This document shows positions 52,290 through 61,227 of a DNA stretch of 64,000 bases, in pieces. Source of the stretch: Micropruina sp. (GTDB lineage Bacteria > Actinomycetota > Actinomycetes > Propionibacteriales > Propionibacteriaceae); assembly GCA_016716635.1 (NCBI GenBank), contig JADJVZ010000012.1, forward strand, positions 62,001-126,000. The letters are read 5' to 3'. The notes under the pieces are model-generated. The model was not told the origin of the DNA. It saw nothing but the letters and a program-made list of their open reading frames with translations, and searched no databases. The stretch's first letter is position 1; every line of letters begins with the position of its first letter. The translations under genes and the position numbers were made by a program.

Positions 52290-52759
52290 AGCGCCCCCCG
52301 CTCAGTGTGAGACTTCGACATTGCCTTGAGTCGATCGTTCGGTGTTCGGTAGCCCATGCAGCAACCTTGGCATCCCCCAAGCAATATCACAAGACTTATT
52401 TTAAGAGTTGTTCAAACCGTCGCTGAGAGTCACCCAGGCGTTCCTTCATGGCGACGGTTGGACCTTCGCCTCTCCGTCATCACAGCTCGCTCAGCCGCGA
52501 CGTGGTAACGGGCGTGAGGTTGGGGCCGGTGAGGGTGGGGCCGGTGAGGGTGAGGGTGGGGCCGCGAGCGCCGGCTGCCCGCAGGGCGAGAAACTCCGCT
52601 CACCCGTTGAGGCGGTGGGGCACCCGAGCCTCCACCCCCACCCAAATCATCCTGAAATCCACCGCTGCAGGCGCCCACAGCGAGCAGGGCCCGAATCTAG
52701 TTTGATTTGGGGGGGCGGGCCAGGCGATGAGCCGCAGCCGGGACACCAGAACGCACGAA
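52290..52759. other. 470-bp spacer: ROK promoter, repeats, no gene seen
   Basis: Nearest the ROK gene is an AT-rich stretch (about 52380-52412) containing the palindrome CTTA-TTT-TAAG (52395-52405), a plausible ROK operator. At 52514-52565 a 15-base unit GTGAGG(G/T)TGGGGCCG is repeated about three times. CACCCAAATCATCCTGA (52639-52655) recurs at 42126 with one change. Confidence 0.55.
52514..52565. repeat. 15-bp tandem repeat
   Basis: Units at 52514, 52529 and 52544 (GTGAGG-G/T-TGGGGCCG); the third has a 6-base GTGAGG insertion. Noncoding. Confidence 0.7.
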
Positions 52760-52787
52760 CGGCCCGCCCCCGCATGGGGACGAGCCG
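52760..52787 (-). terminator. Terminator of the transcarboxylase operon
   Basis: On the minus strand CGGCTCGTCCCC pairs with GGGGGCGGGCCG (12 bp with two G-U pairs) around ATGC. It lies 16 bases after the 1.3S stop. Confidence 0.7.
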
Positions 52788-52802
52788 TCAGTGAATGTGT
52801 GG

Positions 52803-53168
52803 TTACGCCAGTTCGATGAGGGCCTGACCGCCTTGGACGGCCTCGCCCTTGTCGACGAGGATCCGGCCCACGGTGCCCGCCTTGGGGGCCGTGATTTCGG
52901 TTTCCATCTTCATGGCCTCGAGAACACACAAGACCTCGCCGTCGGCGATTTCTTGGCCTTCCTCGACCAGGATGCGCGCCACGGAGCCCGCGAGGGGCGC
53001 CACGACGGCGTTCGAGTGCGTCCCCCGGACCGAGGCGGTGGTGGGTGCTGAGACGGTGCTGCTGGACCCACCCCCGATCACGATCTGGCTGAGGGCCGCG
53101 TGCTCCGGCTCCTCGACGTCGACCTCGATGTCGTAGGGAATCCCGTTGACGGTGACTTTGAGCTTCAT
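52803..53168 (-). CDS. Methylmalonyl-CoA carboxyltransferase 1.3S subunit (biotin carboxyl carrier)
   Basis: 121 aa, close to the 123-aa Propionibacterium 1.3S protein. Same N-terminus (MKLKVTVNGIPYDIEVDVEE), Ser/Thr/Gly-rich linker, and C-terminal biotinyl domain with the acceptor lysine in VLEAMKMETEI about 35 residues from the end. It carries carboxyl groups between the 12S and 5S subunits. Last gene of the operon before a terminator. Confidence 0.93.
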   Translation of the reverse strand: MKLKVTVNGIPYDIEVDVEEPEHAALSQIVIGGGSSSTVSAPTTASVRGTHSNAVVAPLAGSVARILVEEGQEIADGEVLCVLEAMKMETEITAPKAGTVGRILVDKGEAVQGGQALIELA

Positions 53169-53185
53169 TTCTTTCCTTCCGGGAT

Positions 53186-53446
53186 TCAGCGCAGGTGCAA
53201 GGGCTGATGCGAGTGCTGGATGCGTCGTGTGGTGACGCCCCAGCTCGCAGTCTTCGAGAACGCAACCTGGCGCTTCTTGGCGCGCAGCCCGAGGTAGGCG
53301 GCCACGGCGGCCGCGATGGCCACCATGGTCTCTTCGGGGACGTCCTTGGTCAGGATCCGCAGACCCTTGATCTCGGTCTCCAAGGCCTGGACCCGGTCGG
53401 TCAGCGACCGGACCAGGCTCAGGAGCTCGGCGTCTTGTTCGGTCAT
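53186..53446 (-). CDS. Small transcarboxylase-operon protein
   Basis: 86 aa. N-terminal predicted coiled coil (SLVRSLTDRVQALETEIKGLR), then VPEETMVAIAAAVAAYLGL, and a basic His/Arg-rich end (SWGVTTRRIQHSHQPLHLR). The middle resembles the helix-rich delta/epsilon-type segments of biotin-dependent decarboxylases (pattern EE-x-VAAIAAAVAAYLG). It lies 9 bases after the 12S stop and 17 before 1.3S, so it is probably an assembly or structural partner. No enzyme motif. Confidence 0.65.
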   Translation of the reverse strand: MTEQDAELLSLVRSLTDRVQALETEIKGLRILTKDVPEETMVAIAAAVAAYLGLRAKKRQVAFSKTASWGVTTRRIQHSHQPLHLR

Positions 53447-53455
53447 GGTGTTCTC

Positions 53456-55018
53456 CTAGACCGGTCCGACGCCGTGCTTCTTCGCCGGACGCTGCTGGCG
53501 CTTGGCGACGAGGAGCTCAAGCGCCATGGCCACCTTGCGGCGGGTGTCGCCCGGATCGATGATGTCGTCCACGAGGCCACGGGAGGCGGCCACGAACGGC
53601 GTCGAGAAGGTGTCGCGGTAGGCGTCGACCATCTCTTGACGCTTGGCAACGGGATCCTCAGCGGCGTCGATTTCGCGCTTGAACACCACGGACGCGGCAC
53701 CCTCGGCACCCATGACCGCGATCTCGGCGGTCGGCCAGGCGAACACCTGGTCGGCGCCCATGTCCTTGGCGGACATGGCGATGTACGCACCGCCGTAGGC
53801 CTTCCGGAGGACGACCGTCACCTTGGGGACGGTCGCCGCCGCGTAAGCGAACAGCATCTTGGCGCCGTGGCGGATGATGCCGCCGTGCTCCTGGGCGACA
53901 CCCGGCAGGAAGCCCGGGACGTCCACGAGGGTCACGATCGGGATGTTGTACACATCGCAGAACCGGACGAAACGCGACGACTTGTCGGACGCATTGATGT
54001 CCAGAACCCCGGCCATGACCTGCGGCTGGTTCGCCACCACGCCGACCGAGCGGCCGTTGATGCGGGCGAAGCCGACCACGATGTTCATGGCGTAGGCGGC
54101 CTGCACCTCAAGGAAATCGCCGTAGTCGACGATCTTCTTGATCACGTCGCGGACGTCGTAGCCCTTGGTGCCCTCGACAGGGACGACATCGTGCAGCGAC
54201 GGGTCGTACTCGACGTAGGGGTCGGGATTCACGATGGGCGGATCTTCGGTGTTGTTCTGCGGCAGGAAGCTCAGCAGCTTCTTTGCGATCAGGATCGCCT
54301 GCTCGTCGTTGTCCGCCACGAAGTGGTTCACGCCGGAGACCGACATGTGAGCGTCCGCGCCGCCGAGGGCGTCCGCGGACACCTCTTCGCCGGTGACCTG
54401 CTTGATCACGGAGGGGCCCGTGATGAACATGTGCGCCTTGCGGGTCTGGATCACGAAGTCGGTCAACGCCGGGCTGTAAGCCGCGCCGCCAGCGCAGGGG
54501 CCGGAGATGATCGAGATCTGGGGCACGACGCCGGAGAGCAGCACGTTGGCGAAGAACACCTTGCCGTAGCCGGAGAGGGAGTCGATGCCCTCTTGGACGC
54601 GCGCGCCGCCCGAGTCGTTGATGAAGACGAACGGGGTGCCGCACTTGAGCGCGGACTCCATCATCTCGACGACCTTGATGCTGTGCGTCTCGCCCGCGGA
54701 CCCACCGACGACGGTGAAGTCCTGCGAGGCGATGTGCACCGGGCGTCCGAGCACCGCGGCGGTGCCGGTCACGACACCGTCGGCGGGCATGTCGATCTTG
54801 TCCATGCCGAAGGTGACCGTGCGGTTCTTGCGGAACAGCCCGATCTCCTGGAACGTGCCCTCATCGATCAGGGCGTCGATGCGCTCGCGGGCGGTCATCT
54901 TGCCGGACGCGCGCTGCTTGGCGAGACGCTCCTCGCCACCGCCCGCCCGGGTCACGAGGCGCTTCTCCAGCAGCTCGTCGACCCGCTTCTTCATGCTCTT
55001 GGGCTTCTTGGCAGCCAT
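53456..55018 (-). CDS. Methylmalonyl-CoA carboxyltransferase 12S subunit
   Basis: 520 aa from ATG at 55018. Carboxyltransferase (crotonase-fold duplicated) subunit like PccB/MmdA: GGARVQEGIDSLSGYGKVF, SIISGPCAGGAAYSPAL, FITGPSVIKQVTGEE, VGVVANQPQVMAGVLD, VDVPGFLPGVAQEHGGII, KAYGGAYIAMSAKDMGAD. It moves CO2 from methylmalonyl-CoA to biotin on 1.3S, yielding propionyl-CoA. It starts 10 bases after the 5S stop; this company distinguishes it from a propionyl-CoA carboxylase beta chain. Confidence 0.93.
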   Translation of the reverse strand: MAAKKPKSMKKRVDELLEKRLVTRAGGGEERLAKQRASGKMTARERIDALIDEGTFQEIGLFRKNRTVTFGMDKIDMPADGVVTGTAAVLGRPVHIASQDFTVVGGSAGETHSIKVVEMMESALKCGTPFVFINDSGGARVQEGIDSLSGYGKVFFANVLLSGVVPQISIISGPCAGGAAYSPALTDFVIQTRKAHMFITGPSVIKQVTGEEVSADALGGADAHMSVSGVNHFVADNDEQAILIAKKLLSFLPQNNTEDPPIVNPDPYVEYDPSLHDVVPVEGTKGYDVRDVIKKIVDYGDFLEVQAAYAMNIVVGFARINGRSVGVVANQPQVMAGVLDINASDKSSRFVRFCDVYNIPIVTLVDVPGFLPGVAQEHGGIIRHGAKMLFAYAAATVPKVTVVLRKAYGGAYIAMSAKDMGADQVFAWPTAEIAVMGAEGAASVVFKREIDAAEDPVAKRQEMVDAYRDTFSTPFVAASRGLVDDIIDPGDTRRKVAMALELLVAKRQQRPAKKHGVGPV

Positions 55019-55028
55019 ATTTACTTCC

Positions 55029-56525
55029 TCAGACCATTTCGACGGTGACGATGTTCTCGCGTCCGCCCATCGTGACGTTGTACTTGATGGGGCCGCGGAC
55101 GGCCTTCGCGGCGCTGGACGCCGCATCCTGGTCGGCCTGCATCTGCGCGGCAGTCTTGCCCACGTTCTTCGGCCCATCTGCACGAGCCTTGAAAAAGCCC
55201 GGAGCAACGCCCGGGAACATGGCGTAGGTCAGGACGTCCTCGTCGGTTCCGTCGTTGCCCTCGAGCGCCGTGGCGTCCGTGACCAGGCTGTCCCACTCGG
55301 GGGGCAGCAGGTCGGCCGGACGAACCGTGATGGGTTCCTTCTTGGCCTGCGCCTGCGCCAACGCCACAACCTCGGGGTTGCGGGGGCCGATGCATTCGCC
55401 GTAGTAGCCGAGCATGAGGTCGGCGAACTCGCCGGTCATGACCTTGTACTTGCCCATCAGGACGTTGAACACGGCCTGCGTGCCGACGATCTGGCTGGAC
55501 GGGGTGACCAGCGGCGGATGGCCGGCGTCGGCCTTGACCAGCGGCACTTCTTCCATGACCTCGCGGATGCGGTCGCCGGCGCCCTGCTGCTTGAGCTGGG
55601 ACTCCATGTTCGACAGCATGCCGCCCGGGATCTGGCTGGAGAAGATGTCGGTGTCCACCAGGGTGGCCGACTCGAAAGCGATGTACTTGGGACGGACACC
55701 TGCGAAGTGATCGCGGATCCGGCCGAGACGCTCGCCGTCCAGGTTGGTCGTGTAGGGGGTGCCTTCGAGCATCGCCACGAGCGATTCGGTGGGGTTGTGG
55801 CCCGGGCCGAGCGACATCGAGGAGATGGCGGTGTCGACGACGTCCGCCCCGGCCTCGATGGCCTTCATGAGCGACACCAGGGTGACGCCCGTGGTGGCGT
55901 GGCAGTGGACGTTGATCTGGACGTCCTCGCCGTAGGTTTCCTTGATACCGCGGACGATGTCGTAGGCGGGCTGCGGCTGCAGCAAGGCGGCCATGTCCTT
56001 CAGAGCGAGGGACTGGGCGCCCATGTCGAGCAACTGCCCAGCGAGCTTGATGTAGCCCTCGGTGGTGTGCAGCGGCGACATCGTGTAGCAGATGGTGCCC
56101 TGGGCGTGCTTGCCGGACTTCTTCACCGCCGCCATGGCGCGGGCCATGTTGCGGGGATCGTTGAGGGCGTCGAACACCCGGAAGACGTCCATGCCGTTCT
56201 CGGCCGACTTATCGACGAAGCGGTCGACGACGTCGTCCTCGTAGTGCCGGTAACCCAGCAGGTTCTGGCCGCGTAGCAGCATCTGAAGTTTGGAGTTGGG
56301 AAGCAGTTCGCGGAAGGTCCGCAGCCGCTTCCAGGGATCCTCGTTGAGGTATCGGATGCACGCATCGTAGGTTGCCCCACCCCAGCACTCGACGCTCCAG
56401 TAACCGGCGGCGTCGATATCGGCGCACGCCTCGACCATGTCTTCCATGGCCATACGGGTCGCCATAAGGCTTTGATGCGCGTCACGGAGTGCGACCTCAG
56501 TCACACCAATGGTTCGCTGACTCAT
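55029..56525 (-). CDS. Methylmalonyl-CoA carboxyltransferase 5S subunit
   Basis: 498 aa. Pyruvate-carboxylase-type TIM barrel: VALRDAHQSLMATR (metal Asp), GGATYDACIRYL, RGQNLLGYRHYEDDVV, carbamylated-lysine region LALKDMAALL, metal histidines INVHCHATTG, then DTAISSMSLGPGHNPTES. Transfers carboxyl from 1.3S-biotin to pyruvate giving oxaloacetate in the Wood-Werkman cycle. No biotinyl domain, as expected for the separate-subunit transcarboxylase. First gene of the operon, divergent from the APC permease. Confidence 0.94.
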   Translation of the reverse strand: MSQRTIGVTEVALRDAHQSLMATRMAMEDMVEACADIDAAGYWSVECWGGATYDACIRYLNEDPWKRLRTFRELLPNSKLQMLLRGQNLLGYRHYEDDVVDRFVDKSAENGMDVFRVFDALNDPRNMARAMAAVKKSGKHAQGTICYTMSPLHTTEGYIKLAGQLLDMGAQSLALKDMAALLQPQPAYDIVRGIKETYGEDVQINVHCHATTGVTLVSLMKAIEAGADVVDTAISSMSLGPGHNPTESLVAMLEGTPYTTNLDGERLGRIRDHFAGVRPKYIAFESATLVDTDIFSSQIPGGMLSNMESQLKQQGAGDRIREVMEEVPLVKADAGHPPLVTPSSQIVGTQAVFNVLMGKYKVMTGEFADLMLGYYGECIGPRNPEVVALAQAQAKKEPITVRPADLLPPEWDSLVTDATALEGNDGTDEDVLTYAMFPGVAPGFFKARADGPKNVGKTAAQMQADQDAASSAAKAVRGPIKYNVTMGGRENIVTVEMV

Positions 56526-56817
56526 AGAGGCATTCTTTCAGTGTTGGTACTACGCCGCGTAGGAAGCGCCGTGAATCCGGACATGTGAGATGACAGGTCT
56601 CATCCTTCGATATTCTTCTGCGCATTCCCAACACGTGGACGACGCGACCCGTCCAGGCCCACCGCAACTATGGCACCCGCCGTCGTAGGCCAACAGCCCC
56701 TCGACAGTGGCGACATTGCGCAGCGACCTGAGGACGGACGCGCCCCGCCCCCCAAGAGAATGAACTGTCCATCAGTGAGCGCTGCCCCGCGCTCGATGAG
56801 AAAGAACCACCCCTGAT

Positions 56818-58332
56818 ATGAGCGTCTTCCGCACGAAGAGCATCGAGCAGTCGATCCAAGACACCGACGAACCCGAGTACCAACTGAAGAAGTCGCTCAG
56901 CGCTCTAGACCTGACGGTGTTCGGCGTGGGCGTCGTCATCGGGGCGGGCATCTTCACCCTGACCGGACGAGTAGCCCACCAGATGACCGGGCCGGCGATC
57001 GTCCTGAGCTTCTTGTTCGCGGGCCTCGGCTGCGCCCTCGCGGCCATGTGCTACGCCGAGTTCGCGGCGAGCGTCCCCGTATCGGGCTCGGCCTACACCT
57101 TCTCTTACGCGAGCCTCGGTGAGATCTTCGCGTGGATCATCGGCTGGGATCTGATCTTGGAGATGTTCCTCGGGGCCTCGGTGGTGGCCCAAGGCTGGTC
57201 GGCCTACCTCGACGTCTTCTTAGGCAAACTCGGCGTGGCCATTCCCGCCGCCATCGCGTACGGCGGTGTCGTCGACCTCAAGGCCATCGCGCTCATCGCG
57301 GTCCTCGGCGTGTTGGTCACGGTCGGCATCAAGGAATCGCTGCGCGTGAACTTGGTGCTGGTGGGCATCAAACTCTTCATCGTCTTCTTCGTGATCTTTG
57401 CGGGCATCGGCTTCGTGAACCCGGCGAACTACTCCCCCTTCATCCCCGACGCGGTGGCCACCTCGACCACCCAGGGACTCACCCAGCCGCTGCTCCAGTG
57501 GCTGACAGGCGCAGCCCCGGCCGCCTTCGGCTGGGGTGGCGTCCTCGCGGGCGCCGCGCTGGTGTTCTTCGCCTACATCGGCTTCGACGTCGTGGCCACC
57601 ACCGCCGAGGAGGCCAAGAACCCGCAGCGGGATCTGCCCATCGGGATCATCGCCTCGCTCGCCATCTGCACCGTCCTCTACGGGGCGGTGGCCATGGTGG
57701 TGACCGGCATGGTGCCTTACGACAAGCTCGATCCGAAGGCCGCCTTAGCCAACGCCTTCCTGGCACATGGCCAGGGCTGGATGGCGACCCTCATCGCCGC
57801 TGGCGCGGTGGCCGGCCTGACGACCGTGGTGCTGACGCTCATGATCGGCGCCACCCGGATCATCTTCGCGATGGCCCGCGACAACCTGCTGCCGATGCGG
57901 CTGGCGAGCGTCCATCCGAAGTTCCGGACGCCCTGGCTCATCACCGCCTTGGTGACCGTGGTGTGCGCCGTGACGGCGGGCTTCACTCCGGTCGGAGTGC
58001 TGGAGGAGATGGTCAATATCGGCACCCTGACCGCCTTCATCCTGGTGTCCATCGCCGTGCCGGTACTGCGTCGCAAGCGTCCGGATCTGAAGCGTTCCTT
58101 CAAGGTGCCCGCCTCCCCATTCGTGCCGATCCTGGCCGCCGTGATCTGCACCTACCTCTCCCTGAACCTGTCAATCGAGACCTGGCTGCGCTTCCTCGTC
58201 TGGCTGGTCATCGGCCTCGCGGTGTACGGACTGTGGGGTTACAAGAACTCGCGCCTGGCGACCGGCAAGCCGATCTCGCCGGATATCGCGGAAGCCATGG
58301 CCACAGGGCACGCGCCTCGCGACAGCGAGTAA
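56818..58332 (+). CDS. APC-family amino-acid permease (YfnA/CAT-like)
   Basis: 504 aa, ATG at 56818 without a clear Shine-Dalgarno. Twelve predicted helices; SLSALDLTVFGVGVVIGAGIF (conserved APC helix 1 with the unwound GAGIF), CYAEFAASVPVSGSAYTFSY, AYIGFDVVATTAEEAKNPQRDLPIGI. Typical of cationic-amino-acid transporter relatives in Gram-positives. Substrate uncertain. Terminator follows at 58382. The 292-base divergent spacer to the 5S gene holds weak inverted repeats (TGAGA-N7-TCTCA at 56586-56602). Confidence 0.87.
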   Translation: MSVFRTKSIEQSIQDTDEPEYQLKKSLSALDLTVFGVGVVIGAGIFTLTGRVAHQMTGPAIVLSFLFAGLGCALAAMCYAEFAASVPVSGSAYTFSYASLGEIFAWIIGWDLILEMFLGASVVAQGWSAYLDVFLGKLGVAIPAAIAYGGVVDLKAIALIAVLGVLVTVGIKESLRVNLVLVGIKLFIVFFVIFAGIGFVNPANYSPFIPDAVATSTTQGLTQPLLQWLTGAAPAAFGWGGVLAGAALVFFAYIGFDVVATTAEEAKNPQRDLPIGIIASLAICTVLYGAVAMVVTGMVPYDKLDPKAALANAFLAHGQGWMATLIAAGAVAGLTTVVLTLMIGATRIIFAMARDNLLPMRLASVHPKFRTPWLITALVTVVCAVTAGFTPVGVLEEMVNIGTLTAFILVSIAVPVLRRKRPDLKRSFKVPASPFVPILAAVICTYLSLNLSIETWLRFLVWLVIGLAVYGLWGYKNSRLATGKPISPDIAEAMATGHAPRDSE

Positions 58333-58381
58333 CACTCCTGCGGGCGTGGCCCCCGAAAGGGCGCAAGTCCCGACCGGACAT

Positions 58382-58420
58382 AGCAATCGGGCCCACCGGC
58401 AAACGGTGGGCCCGATTGCT
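58382..58420 (+). terminator. Terminator after the APC permease gene
   Basis: Perfect 17-bp stem AGCAATCGGGCCCACCG / complement around GCAAA, followed by GTCTT. Convergent with the YceI gene, so it may serve both. Confidence 0.85.
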
Positions 58421-58479
58421 GTCTTCAATAGGGCCGACGAGGGCGGACGATCGTCAAACCGTCCGCCCTCGCGGAGAGA

Positions 58480-59025
58480 TCAGGCCTGCTTGATCGCCGA
58501 GATATCGAGCTTCAGCTCGATCTTGTCGCTGACCAAGAAACCGCCGGTCTCGAGGGCCGCGTTCCAGGTCAGGCCCCAGTCGGAGCGCTTGATGTCGGCC
58601 TCGCCCTCGAAGCCCACCCGCTCGTTGCCGAAGGGATCCTTCGCGGAGCCGTTGTACTCGAGGTCGATGGTCACCGAGTGGGAGACACCCTTGATCGTCA
58701 GGTCGCCGGTCACGCGCACAGTCTCGTCGTCGGTGATCGCGATGTCGGTGGCCTTGAAGGTCAGGGTCGGGAAGTTGGCGACGTCGAGGAAGTCGGCGCT
58801 CTTCACGTGACCGTCGCGGTCGGCCTGGCCGGTGTCGAAGCTGTCAGCCTGGATGGTGACCTCGATGGTGGAGGCCGCCGGGTTGCCGCCGTCGACGACC
58901 GCGGTGCCCGCGACGTTGGTGAAGGCTCCGCGGACCTTGGTCACCATGGCGTGACGGGCCGAGAAACCGATGGTGGAGTGGCTGGGATCGAGGACGTAGG
59001 TGCCCGAGAGGTCCTTGACGCTCAT
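58480..59025 (-). CDS. YceI-family polyisoprenoid-binding-like protein
   Basis: 181 aa from ATG at 59025, AAGGAG 8 bases upstream. Lipocalin-like barrel with family motifs SGTYVLDPSHSTIGFSARHAMVTKVRG (pattern), FDTGQADRDGHVKSADFLD, FPTLTFKAT, GDLTIKGVSHSV, ERVGFEGEADIKRSDWGLTWN. No signal peptide, so cytosolic, unlike E. coli YceI. Possibly binds isoprenoid quinones or lipids. An inverted repeat at 59069-59084 is a candidate MarR-type operator. Confidence 0.9.
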   Translation of the reverse strand: MSVKDLSGTYVLDPSHSTIGFSARHAMVTKVRGAFTNVAGTAVVDGGNPAASTIEVTIQADSFDTGQADRDGHVKSADFLDVANFPTLTFKATDIAITDDETVRVTGDLTIKGVSHSVTIDLEYNGSAKDPFGNERVGFEGEADIKRSDWGLTWNAALETGGFLVSDKIELKLDISAIKQA

Positions 59026-59068
59026 GTGTTGTTCTCCTTGAAGATCTGGTGTTGCTTCCACTGTATCA

Positions 59069-59084
59069 AGTTGATGGTTCAACT
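59069..59084. promoter_or_regulatory. Inverted repeat upstream of the YceI gene
   Basis: AGTTGA-TGGT-TCAACT, perfect 6-bp arms, 43 bases before the start codon in an AT-richer stretch. MarR-family repressors of yceI-type genes use sites of this kind; no marR gene is in the window. Confidence 0.5.
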
Positions 59085-59215
59085 AAATATTCCTGAGACT
59101 GGAAAGAATTTTGCGAGCCGTGGAGCCGTCCCGGAACCCCGCGCCGAAGCCTGATCGAGGGATCCGCCGGGCCACGGTAGACTTGAATGCTGTACGCCTA
59201 TACCCGGGAGCCCGC

Positions 59216-61084
59216 ATGCCCGTCCGCGAAGACCTTCGCAACGTCGCCATTATCGCCCACGTCGATCATGGCAAAACTACCCTCGTGGACTCCATGCTCT
59301 GGCAATCGGGCGCGTTCCGAGCCAATCAGGACGTCAACGTCCGCGTCATGGACTCCATGGATCTCGAGCGCGAGAAGGGCATCACGATCCTGGCGAAGAA
59401 CACCGCCGTGGATCACGTCCGCCCCGATGGCTCGAACGTCACCATCAACATCATCGACACCCCCGGCCACGCCGACTTCGGCGGTGAGGTCGAGCGCGGC
59501 CTCGAAATGGTCGACGGTGTGCTGCTGCTCGTCGACGCCTCCGAGGGTCCGCTGCCGCAGACCCGGTTCGTGCTGCGCAAGGCGCTGGCCAAGAACCTGC
59601 CGATCATCGTGGTCGTCAACAAGGTCGATCGTCCGGACGCGCGCATCGCCGAGGTGGTGGACGAGGTTTACTCCCTCTTCCTCGACCTGTTGGACGATGA
59701 CAACGCCCATCACCTCGACTTCCCGATCATCTATTGCGCCGCCAAGGCCGGACGCGCGTCCATGACGCAGCCCGCCGACGGCACGATGCCCGATTCGGAG
59801 AACCTCGAGCCGCTGTTCGACCTGATCTTGGAGGCCATCCCGGCCCCCACCTACACCGACGGCGCTCCGCTGCAGGCCCACGTCACCAACCTGGACGCCT
59901 CGCCCTACCTCGGACGCTTGGCCCTGTGTCGCGTCGTGAACGGCACGCTCAAGCGCGGCCAGATCGTGGCCTGGTGCCGGACCGACGGCACGATCACCAA
60001 CGTGAAGCTGTCAGAGCTGCTGAAGACTAAGGCGCTCGAGCGCACCCCCGCCGATGAGGCCGGCCCCGGCGACATCGTGGCGATCGCTGGCATCCCCGAG
60101 ATCATGATCGGGGAGACGCTCTCGGATCCGAACAACCCCGTCCCCCTGCCGCTGATTCACGTCGATGAGCCGTCCATCTCGATGACCATCGGTATCAACA
60201 CCTCGCCCCTGGCGGGCAAGGTCGGCAACAAGCTGACGGCCCGCCTGGTCAAGTCCCGCCTCGACACCGAGCTCGTCGGCAATGTCAGCATCCACGTCCT
60301 GCCGACCGAGCGTCCGGACACGTGGGAGGTGCAAGGACGTGGCGAGCTGCAGCTGGCCGTCTTGGTGGAGCTCATGCGTCGCGAGGGTTTCGAGCTCACC
60401 GTGGGCAAGCCCGAGGTGCTGACTCGGACCATCGACGGACACCTCTACGAGCCTGTCGAGCGGCTGAGCGTCGACATTCCCGAAGACCACGTCGGCACCA
60501 TCACCCAACTCATGGGCACCCGTCGCGGCCGCATGGAGCAGATGGTCAATCACGGCACCGGTTGGGTGCGCATGGAGTACGTGATCCCCGCGCGCGGCCT
60601 CATCGGCTTCCGCACGGAGTTCCTCACCGAAACCCGCGGCACCGGCATCATGAACCACGTGTTCGAGGGCTACGAGCCCTGGGCCGGCTCCATCCTGACC
60701 CGCTCGACCGGTTCGCTGGTCGCCGACCGCACCGGCACCGTCACCTCGTACGCGCTGTTCAACCTGCAGGAGCGCGGCACTTTGTTCGTGGCCCCCGGCG
60801 ACGACGTCTACGAGGGCATGATCGTCGGCGAAAACCCGCGCAACGAAGACATGGACGTCAACCCGACGAAGGAAAAGAAGCTGACGAACGTCCGCTCTTC
60901 GACCGGCGACGAGTTGGAGCGCCTCGTGCCGCCCCGGGCCTTCAGCCTGGAGCAGTCGCTGGAGTTCTGCCGCGGCGACGAGTGCCTTGAGGTGACGCCG
61001 AAGTCGGTCCGCATCCGCAAGGTGTCCCTGGACGCCAACGAGCGCGCCAAGCTCCGCAACCGTGCGAAGAAGGACAACGCCTAA
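59216..61084 (+). CDS. typA: Ribosome-associated GTPase TypA/BipA
   Basis: 622 aa from ATG at 59216 (MPVREDLRNVAIIAHVDHGKTT). Translational GTPase: G1 AHVDHGKT, G2/switch EREKGITILAKNTA, G3 DTPGHADFGGEV, G4 NKVDRPDAR; EF-G-like domains III and V and the BipA-specific C-terminus (about 490-610, PPRAFSLEQSLEFCRGDECLEVTP). Involved in 50S assembly and stress growth. A longer in-frame reading to 59111 lacks conservation. A near-perfect 25-bp hairpin follows at 61107. Confidence 0.94.
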   Translation: MPVREDLRNVAIIAHVDHGKTTLVDSMLWQSGAFRANQDVNVRVMDSMDLEREKGITILAKNTAVDHVRPDGSNVTINIIDTPGHADFGGEVERGLEMVDGVLLLVDASEGPLPQTRFVLRKALAKNLPIIVVVNKVDRPDARIAEVVDEVYSLFLDLLDDDNAHHLDFPIIYCAAKAGRASMTQPADGTMPDSENLEPLFDLILEAIPAPTYTDGAPLQAHVTNLDASPYLGRLALCRVVNGTLKRGQIVAWCRTDGTITNVKLSELLKTKALERTPADEAGPGDIVAIAGIPEIMIGETLSDPNNPVPLPLIHVDEPSISMTIGINTSPLAGKVGNKLTARLVKSRLDTELVGNVSIHVLPTERPDTWEVQGRGELQLAVLVELMRREGFELTVGKPEVLTRTIDGHLYEPVERLSVDIPEDHVGTITQLMGTRRGRMEQMVNHGTGWVRMEYVIPARGLIGFRTEFLTETRGTGIMNHVFEGYEPWAGSILTRSTGSLVADRTGTVTSYALFNLQERGTLFVAPGDDVYEGMIVGENPRNEDMDVNPTKEKKLTNVRSSTGDELERLVPPRAFSLEQSLEFCRGDECLEVTPKSVRIRKVSLDANERAKLRNRAKKDNA

Positions 61085-61106
61085 GACCCCGTCTGGGGTT
61101 TCTTGA

Positions 61107-61159
61107 AAAGACAGTGTGAGTTTGTGGCCCAGCGTGGGCTACAAACTCACACTGTCTTT
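61107..61159 (+). terminator. 25-bp hairpin downstream of typA
   Basis: Arms 61107-61131 (start AAAGACAGTGTGAGTTTG) and 61135-61159 are complementary with a single G-U pair around GCG. Begins 23 bases after the stop; ends in CTTTG, a minimal T-run. Confidence 0.8.
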
Positions 61160-61227
61160 GGCACCGGGTCAACAAAGGTCGCGAAAACGAGGCCTCAATG
61201 AGCTCTCGGTCCGGCATAGTTGCCCGG

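Noticed and set aside
54585..56276. Long plus-strand open readings opposite the transcarboxylase genes (also 53195-55048 and 39047-41395)
   Set aside because: Artefacts of high GC third-position bias; no motifs and fully covered by recognisable genes.
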